Of a stretch of DNA of 37,060 nt, positions 32,010-37,060 are shown piece by piece. The notes under the pieces were generated by a model. It had not been told where the DNA came from. It saw only the letters and a program-made list of their open reading frames with translations, and searched no databases. The DNA is from an uncultured Porphyromonas sp. (GTDB taxonomy: Bacteria; Bacteroidota; Bacteroidia; Bacteroidales; Porphyromonadaceae). The position numbers and the translations under genes were made by a program. How positions within the stretch are numbered: the first letter of the stretch is position 1; each line of letters opens with the position of its first letter. The stretch spans positions 1 to 37,060 of the forward strand of contig NZ_CAJPPN010000024.1 in the NCBI RefSeq assembly GCF_905372525.1, in the 5' to 3' direction.

Positions 32010-32483
32010 ATGCAGCTATCCCTACTGGTCCTAGGCAAGACGGACTCGGCTCAGATAGAGGCGGAGATCAAGCGCTACGAGAGCCGCCTGAAGCACTACC
32101 TCCCCTTCGAGCTCAGGGTCATCCCTGACGTGCGCCGAGGAGGTAAGCTCTCTGCCGAGGAGCAGAAGCGGGCGGAGGGCGAGGAGCTCCTACGCTACCT
32201 CAGCCCGACCGACTGGGTCTATCTCTTCGACGAGCGGGGCGAGAGCTATACGAGCCGTGCCTTCGCCTCGTTCGTGGAGCGAGCGATGGTCTCTGGGCTC
32301 CGCCGTCTGGTCTTCGTGATCGGCGGCCCCTATGGCTTCTCCACAGAGGTCTATGAGCGTGCCCGCGGGCTGGTGTCGCTGAGCACGATGACCTTCTCCC
32401 ATCAGATGGTACGCCTCTTCGCCCTCGAGCAGCTCTATCGGGCACAGACGATCATCCGTGGAGAGCCTTATCACCACGACTAA
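32010..32483 (+). CDS. rlmH: 23S rRNA (pseudouridine-1915-N3)-methyltransferase RlmH
   Basis: 157 aa, the usual RlmH length. A SPOUT methyltransferase that modifies pseudouridine 1915 in helix 69 of 23S rRNA. Seen: YLFDERGESYTSRAFA, LVFVIGGPYGFS (the SAM-binding knot loop), LSTMTFSHQMVRLFALEQLY and the C-terminal GEPYHHD. All are family hallmarks. The next gene begins 15 bp later, so the two are probably co-transcribed. Confidence 0.96.
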   Translation: MQLSLLVLGKTDSAQIEAEIKRYESRLKHYLPFELRVIPDVRRGGKLSAEEQKRAEGEELLRYLSPTDWVYLFDERGESYTSRAFASFVERAMVSGLRRLVFVIGGPYGFSTEVYERARGLVSLSTMTFSHQMVRLFALEQLYRAQTIIRGEPYHHD

Positions 32484-32498
32484 AGGATATCCCCCCCA

Positions 32499-34229
32499 AT
32501 GAACTACTGGCGACCCATCAAGGAGTTCCTCCTGCGCGGAGAGCAGCGTACCTACTACTGGATCTTCACGCTCTCGCTCCTCCTGCCCAATGCCATTCTC
32601 TCGGTGGTGATGCAGCAGCCGATGATCGGGCGTGTGCTCAACATCCTGCTGATGCTCCCGCTCTACATGCTCGTGATGCTCGTGGCCAAGCGTCCGGGGC
32701 GGGTCTATTGGTCGCTGCTGGTGCTGGTGCTGCTGCATATGTTTCAGCTCGTCCTGCTGACGATTTTCAGTGGCTCGGTAGTGGCGGTGGATATGATCCT
32801 GAACCTCTTCACCTCGGAGCCCGACGAGGCCACCGAGCTCCTCTCCAATATCCTCTGGCCGATCCTCGGGTCTCTAGCGCTCTATGTCCCGGTACTCATC
32901 CTAGCGACCTTCTCGGCACGCAACCGCAAGGTGCTCTCTGCTCCCTTCCGCCGTCGTACCGCCCTCTCTGCCCTCGGTCTACTCATCGTCGCCCTACCGG
33001 TCTACATCGGGGCTAAGCAGCGCTTCCCCTACCTACACCTGCGAGCCGAGGTCTACCCCATGAGCGTCTTCTACAATATGTATCTGGCGACGAAGAAGCT
33101 CCGTCAGGTCTATCGCTATACCTACACCTCGGAGACCTTCAGCTACGGAGCCACGAGCGAACGTCCTAGTGGGGAGCGTGAGGTCTACGTCCTCGTCCTC
33201 GGGGAGACCTCCCGGGCTCATAGCTGGAGCCTCTACGGCTATACCCGCCCGACGACCCCACGGCTGGATACGATGAGCAGAGAGGGGCTCATCCCCTTCG
33301 CCGACGTACTGACCCAGTCCAATACCACCTACAAGAGTATCCCCATCATCCTCTCCCCCGCCGATGCAGCCTCGGCCGAGGAGCTCCCTCGGGTACGTGG
33401 GATCCTGGAGGCCTATAGGGAGGCGGGCTTCTACACCGCCTTTGTCTCCAATCAGCCGGGCAACCACAGCTACGTGGACTTCTTCGCCATGCAGGGCGAT
33501 GAGTACCACGCTATACGCAAGGAGCTCCGCCACGGCAAGCGCCGTCTCTACGACAGCGACATGCTCCCCTATCTGAAGCGCCTCCTGGCGAGCGATCATC
33601 CCCGCCTCTTCATCGTCCTGCATACCTACGGCGCACACTTCAGCTACCGTGATCGCTACCCGAGGGATGTAGCACCCTTCCCCGTACCTCGTCGCTACTC
33701 GGGGGCAGCGAAGGATAGCCTAGCCCTACGTAGTGCCTACGACAATGCGATCTGGCAGACCGACCGCTTCGTGGACGAGGTGATCCGTCTGCTCGGGGCG
33801 CAGGATAGGCGTGCGGCTCTGCTGTACGTGTCGGATCATGGCGAGGATGTGTACGACGATAGCCGAGAGCGCTTCCTGCACTCCTCGCCCGATGTCTCCT
33901 ACTACCAGCTACACGTGCCCCTACTGCTGTGGCTCTCCCCCTCCTACCGTCAGGCGCATCCAGAGCTCACCGAGGCCGCCCGAGCCAACCAGCGCCGAGC
34001 AGCCTCCACCAATGCCGTCTTCCACACCCTGCTCCAGCTCTCCGGCATACGGACTCGCTACCGTAAGGATAGCCTCTCGCTCGTCAGTCCGACCTTCCTA
34101 GAGCAGCAGCGCTACTACCTCAATGACCGCTACGAGTGTCTCCCCATCGAGCAACTCGACCTCTCGCAGATAGACGTAGAGCTCTTTCACCAGAAGGGGC
34201 TACGCTACGACCCCAAGGAGGGTAACTAG
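32499..34229 (+). CDS. Phosphoethanolamine transferase-like membrane sulfatase-fold protein (EptA type)
   Basis: 576 aa. About five transmembrane helices in residues 1-175, then a periplasmic alkaline phosphatase/sulfatase-fold domain. Seen: the nucleophile Thr237 in LGETSRAHSWSLYGYTRPT, matching EptA-like VGETxRxxxxSLxGY; Asn/Thr in QSNTTYKSIPIILSP; HTYGAHFSYRDRYP; and SDHGEDVYDD for metal binding. It is expected to transfer phosphoethanolamine from phosphatidylethanolamine to lipid A or another surface glycan, which in other bacteria lowers binding of cationic peptides; the acceptor here is unknown. It is translated just after rlmH (15-bp gap), a link with no clear meaning. Confidence 0.85.
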   Translation: MNYWRPIKEFLLRGEQRTYYWIFTLSLLLPNAILSVVMQQPMIGRVLNILLMLPLYMLVMLVAKRPGRVYWSLLVLVLLHMFQLVLLTIFSGSVVAVDMILNLFTSEPDEATELLSNILWPILGSLALYVPVLILATFSARNRKVLSAPFRRRTALSALGLLIVALPVYIGAKQRFPYLHLRAEVYPMSVFYNMYLATKKLRQVYRYTYTSETFSYGATSERPSGEREVYVLVLGETSRAHSWSLYGYTRPTTPRLDTMSREGLIPFADVLTQSNTTYKSIPIILSPADAASAEELPRVRGILEAYREAGFYTAFVSNQPGNHSYVDFFAMQGDEYHAIRKELRHGKRRLYDSDMLPYLKRLLASDHPRLFIVLHTYGAHFSYRDRYPRDVAPFPVPRRYSGAAKDSLALRSAYDNAIWQTDRFVDEVIRLLGAQDRRAALLYVSDHGEDVYDDSRERFLHSSPDVSYYQLHVPLLLWLSPSYRQAHPELTEAARANQRRAASTNAVFHTLLQLSGIRTRYRKDSLSLVSPTFLEQQRYYLNDRYECLPIEQLDLSQIDVELFHQKGLRYDPKEGN

Positions 34230-34261
34230 CTCCCACCAGAGTAGGGAAAGAGCCTCTGTAT

Positions 34262-34293
34262 ACGGGGGGCGAAGTCAAGGCTTCGCTCCCCGT
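34262..34293 (+). terminator. Hairpin after the phosphoethanolamine transferase gene
   Basis: ACGGGGGGCGAAG (34262-34274) pairs with CTTCGCTCCCCGT (34281-34293), one G-T pair. No T-run follows. The rest of the 329-bp gap to 34558 contains the porin promoter and no gene I can support. Confidence 0.5.
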
Positions 34294-34498
34294 GTGCTAT
34301 CCTGTCCCAGCTTCGTCCCCCTCGGCGTCCAGCTCTCTGAGGCCTCGGTATAGCTACATACGCACCTCTCTCCCGCCTATCCCTAGGTGTGAGTGAAGTG
34401 TAAAGAGCTGTACCAAGACAGTGGAAAAGTAAGAGAAGAAAGCCCGAAAACCTAGGCTGTAGCGGGCATTATGCGTACCGGGTATATGGATAAATGGT

Positions 34499-34506
34499 TA
34501 TCTTTG
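34499..34506 (+). promoter_or_regulatory. Bacteroidota-type promoter -7 box for the OmpA pair
   Basis: TATCTTTG, 52 bp before the ATG at 34559. Transcription would start near 34513, leaving a leader of about 46 nt that is A/T-rich just before the start, as is common for highly expressed Bacteroidota outer-membrane genes. Confidence 0.65.
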
Positions 34507-34558
34507 CAGGAGATTGTAAGTAAAGTGGTATCAATCCTATCTTTAGAATAAGTCAATT

Positions 34559-35695
34559 ATGAAACTCAAGTTCACAGCGCTTGCACTAGCCGGAGCAACT
34601 ATGCTTACGGCAAATGCGCAAACGGAGCAGAGCTCATCTGAGATCGCTGCTCATCGTCAAGCCTTCACCAACGAGCGGGGTGCCAATTACTTCCTCTCGC
34701 TTGGGGGTGGGGTAGGGGCTATGTTCCTCAAGGACAACAATACCCCTAGTCTATTCGATCGTCTCAGCTTCAACGCAGCGATTGCGGTGGGCAAGTGGCA
34801 TTCACCCTACTATGCCAATCGTCTGAAGATCGTCGGTGGCGAAGCCCTCACCTATCAGAGCTTTGCCGGCACCCAGGTCCGTAATGAGAATTACTTCCTC
34901 GGCGCACACTACGACTTCATGTTCGACGTAGTGAATTACTTCGCTCCCTACAAGGAGAACCGCTTCTTCCACCTCATCCCTTACCTCGGGGCTGGGTACG
35001 AGTACAAGTTCCACAACAAGATCAGCAAGATCAACGACGCACACACGCTGACGGCCAATGCTGGTCTACAGCTGACCTTCCGTCTGGCTCGTCGTGTGAA
35101 CCTCTTCCTCGAGGGTGAAGCTACCTACAATGGGCTGAACCTACACAACTACGACGCCAACGGCTTCACCAATGCCTTCCGTATCTCTACGCTGGCTGGT
35201 CTGAGCTTCAACATCGGTCGTCAGGGCTTCAGCGTCGTAGAGCCTCTGGATCAGGCCTACATCGACGACCTACAGAGCCAGATCAATGCCCTACGTGCAG
35301 AGAATGCTGAGCTCGCTAAGCGTCCTGAGCACTGCCCCGATGCCGAGGCTGTCGCTCCCGTACAGCAGGGCAATGACCGCTTCGTCGCCGACAAGTCCAT
35401 CCTCTTCGCTCAAGGACAGGCCACAGTCTCTAAGGATCAGCTCATCACCGTCTTCGACGCTGCTGAGTTCGTCAAGAATGGGGAAGGCGAGGTCATCGTC
35501 ACGGGTTACACCGCCAAGAACGAGTCCCGCTTCAAGGGCCTAGCTGAGAAGCGTGCCCGCGCCGTAGCCAAGATCCTCACCGAGCAGTACGGAGTAGCCT
35601 CCGACAAGATCACCGTCGAGTGGAAGGAAGCTGGTGAAGCTCCCTACAGCTCCAACCAGGGATGGAACCGCGTCGTCATCATCCGCTCTAAGTAA
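34559..35695 (+). CDS. OmpA-family outer-membrane protein, first of a pair
   Basis: 378 aa. Signal peptide MKLKFTALALAGATMLTANA; an N-terminal eight-stranded barrel of about 200 residues rich in aromatic strands; a short coiled-coil linker (IDDLQSQINALRAENAELAK); two cysteines are not visible as a pair, but one sits in EHCPDA; then the C-terminal OmpA/MotB domain. Length and tandem layout match the Omp40/Omp41 pair of P. gingivalis, which forms a heterotrimer and binds peptidoglycan. The domain motif reads GYTAKNESRFKGLAEKRARAV: the Asp that holds diaminopimelate in E. coli OmpA (GYTD) is Ala319 here, although the Arg is kept. Its partner follows after 27 bp on the same transcript. Confidence 0.92.
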   Translation: MKLKFTALALAGATMLTANAQTEQSSSEIAAHRQAFTNERGANYFLSLGGGVGAMFLKDNNTPSLFDRLSFNAAIAVGKWHSPYYANRLKIVGGEALTYQSFAGTQVRNENYFLGAHYDFMFDVVNYFAPYKENRFFHLIPYLGAGYEYKFHNKISKINDAHTLTANAGLQLTFRLARRVNLFLEGEATYNGLNLHNYDANGFTNAFRISTLAGLSFNIGRQGFSVVEPLDQAYIDDLQSQINALRAENAELAKRPEHCPDAEAVAPVQQGNDRFVADKSILFAQGQATVSKDQLITVFDAAEFVKNGEGEVIVTGYTAKNESRFKGLAEKRARAVAKILTEQYGVASDKITVEWKEAGEAPYSSNQGWNRVVIIRSK

Positions 35696-35722
35696 CACCC
35701 GAGTCCAAGACAACAAACTCTA

Positions 35723-36886
35723 ATGAAGACGAAAACAATAACCCTTGCCCTAGCTGCTCTGACGGCTACGAGTGCAATGTATGCGCAGGAAGCTTCTAAG
35801 CCTGCTTATAGGACGACCTTCGCCAAGGATAAGGCTTCGGCTCACTGGTTCCTAGAGATCGGGGATGCTGCTACGATCAGCCTCGCTGGTGTTAATCGCA
35901 ATGCTGCCTTCGGCGATCGTGTGAGCTTCCTCAACCCCAACCTCGGTATCGGCCGCTGGGTAACTCCCTCCTTCGGGATGCGCCTACAGCTCCAGGGTGG
36001 ACGTCTCTATGACTTCTCCCGTACCCTCGCTGTCCTGCCTGCAGGTACGACGGTAGCCTATCCTCGCAACGAGGTATCCTACGGATGGGCGCACCTAGAC
36101 TTCCTCTGGGACGTCACGAACTACTTCACCGCCTATCGTGAGGATCGCCTCTTCCACCTCATCCCCTTCGTCGGTGTGGGTGGAGCCTACGTCCCCGAGG
36201 TCAAGACGCCTATCGGTACGGTAGAGCGCAAGAAGTTTAGCCCCACGGTAGACGCTGGGCTGCAGCTGAAGTTCCGCCTATCCCGTGTCGTAGACTTCAA
36301 CGTCGAGGGCAAGCTCACCGCTGCTGACCTCAAGCTCCCCGCTACGTCCTACCCAGGCGAGCATTCTGGTGACTTCGTTGGTCAGGTAGGTGCTTCGCTT
36401 ACCTTCCACCTCGGCAAGAAGGCCTTCGAGCCTATCACCCCCAACGATCCCGCACTCATCGCTAGCCTCAACGACGAGATCAACCGTCTACGTGCTGAGA
36501 ACGCTGAGCTCGCTAAGCGTCCAGAGCGTTGCCCCGACATCGTCGCTCCTGTGGCTGCTGCTCCCAAGGTCGTAGGGAACGTCATCTACTTCCGCATCAA
36601 TAGCGCTACGATCGACCGCAACCAGGTCATCAACGTCTACAACATCGCTGAGTACGCTAAGAACAACACCGAGACCATCACGCTCGTCGGCTATGCTGAC
36701 CGTGAGACAGGGACGCCTGACTACAACATGAGTCTCTCTAAGCGTCGTGCTGAAGCTGTTGCCGACATGCTTGTCAATAAGTTCGGTATCTCTCGTGACC
36801 GTCTGAAGCTCGACTGGAAGGGTGACACCGTCCAGCCCTACGGCGAGAACGTCTGGAACCGTATTGTCCTCATGAGCGCTGAGTAA
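35723..36886 (+). CDS. OmpA-family outer-membrane protein, second of a pair
   Basis: 387 aa. Signal peptide MKTKTITLALAALTATSAMYA; an N-terminal beta barrel (about 25-230); a coiled-coil linker (IASLNDEINRLRAENAELAK) almost identical in its last half to that of the first paralogue, with RCPD after it; and an OmpA domain with GYADRE (Asp326 present) and NMSLSKRRAEAV, the intact peptidoglycan-binding motif. The shared linker suggests the two proteins assemble together. A strong terminator follows at 36923, closing the operon. Confidence 0.94.
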   Translation: MKTKTITLALAALTATSAMYAQEASKPAYRTTFAKDKASAHWFLEIGDAATISLAGVNRNAAFGDRVSFLNPNLGIGRWVTPSFGMRLQLQGGRLYDFSRTLAVLPAGTTVAYPRNEVSYGWAHLDFLWDVTNYFTAYREDRLFHLIPFVGVGGAYVPEVKTPIGTVERKKFSPTVDAGLQLKFRLSRVVDFNVEGKLTAADLKLPATSYPGEHSGDFVGQVGASLTFHLGKKAFEPITPNDPALIASLNDEINRLRAENAELAKRPERCPDIVAPVAAAPKVVGNVIYFRINSATIDRNQVINVYNIAEYAKNNTETITLVGYADRETGTPDYNMSLSKRRAEAVADMLVNKFGISRDRLKLDWKGDTVQPYGENVWNRIVLMSAE

Positions 36887-36922
36887 GCAACACGCTCCCT
36901 GAGAGACAACTCATAATCCTCC

Positions 36923-36967
36923 CGAGGCCCCGATCCTTCGCACAAAGGATCGGGGCCTCGTATTTTT
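36923..36967 (+). terminator. Strong Rho-independent terminator after the OmpA pair
   Basis: A perfect 16-bp stem (CGAGGCCCCGATCCTT and complement) with a 6-nt loop, followed directly by TATTTTT. Confidence 0.92.
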
Positions 36968-37060
36968 CATTACCGTCACGACGTCCCTGCCCATACCCGC
37001 CCATGACACCCTACGACACCCTGCGACGTCCGCCATCCCCGCCCATGACGACACCTGCCT
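36968..37060. other. Right-edge non-coding sequence
   Basis: No gene is seen. CCCGCCCATGAC occurs twice (about 36995-37006 and 37038-37049), each followed by a GACACC-like stretch; it may be the start of a repeat cut by the window edge. Confidence 0.4.

Overview
The window looks like chromosomal DNA from a GC-rich member of the Bacteroidales, most likely Porphyromonas or a close relative. Three things point there: promoters of the Bacteroidota type (TAnnTTTG at -7), a tandem pair of OmpA-family porin genes whose lengths match the Omp40/Omp41 (Pgm7/Pgm6) pair of P. gingivalis as I recall them, and family signatures such as DUF4270, DUF3127 and a PafA-type phosphatase. I could run no database search, so all family names come from motifs and general similarity.

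Layout. 1-1030: a gene-free left flank holding a MITE-like element (copy A). 1031-6667 (+): ROK glucokinase, then a Nudix hydrolase, a BASS-like transporter and a secreted GH2 beta-galactosidase. 7018-11768 (+): a half-length GT5 glycogen-synthase-like protein overlapping a DUF4270 lipoprotein gene, then a NupG-like nucleoside permease and a GT4 glycosyltransferase. 11896-14539 (-): rsmE followed by a carboxyltransferase (OadA/PycB-like). 14540-15412: intergenic, with a 23-bp tandem array and MITE copy B. 15413-16663 (+): U32 protein (TrhP-like). 16780-22504 (-): a probable operon of thioesterase, mutS, prmA and alkaline phosphatase. 22505-23127: MITE copy C. 23128-23343: two tRNA-Leu genes (CAG and GAG), followed by ispE, a DEAD-box RNA helicase and a ROK regulator (+). 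26878-30003: an apparent inserted segment with an SF1 helicase-nuclease, bracketed by a 66-bp duplication of the ROK gene's 3' end. 30432-34229 (+): trpS, a DUF3127 protein with an SSB-like tail, rlmH and a phosphoethanolamine-transferase-like protein. 34559-36886 (+): two OmpA-family proteins, closed by a strong terminator.

Most of the window is ordinary housekeeping sequence. The unusual parts are: (1) a family of about 325-352-bp elements with 16-bp terminal inverted repeats starting CAGGG, 10-11-bp target duplications at two of three full copies, and an internal 22-bp tandem repeat of alternating purine/pyrimidine palindromes that varies in copy number; (2) a helicase with a Vsr/DUF559/DUF2726-like nuclease domain inside a segment flanked by 66-bp direct repeats, which looks like a small genomic island and possibly a defence gene; (3) a biotin-dependent carboxyltransferase whose C-terminal biotinyl-like domain lacks the biotin-accepting lysine; (4) a GT5 half-enzyme without the KTGGL motif; and (5) a DUF3127 protein ending in an SSB-like acidic tip.
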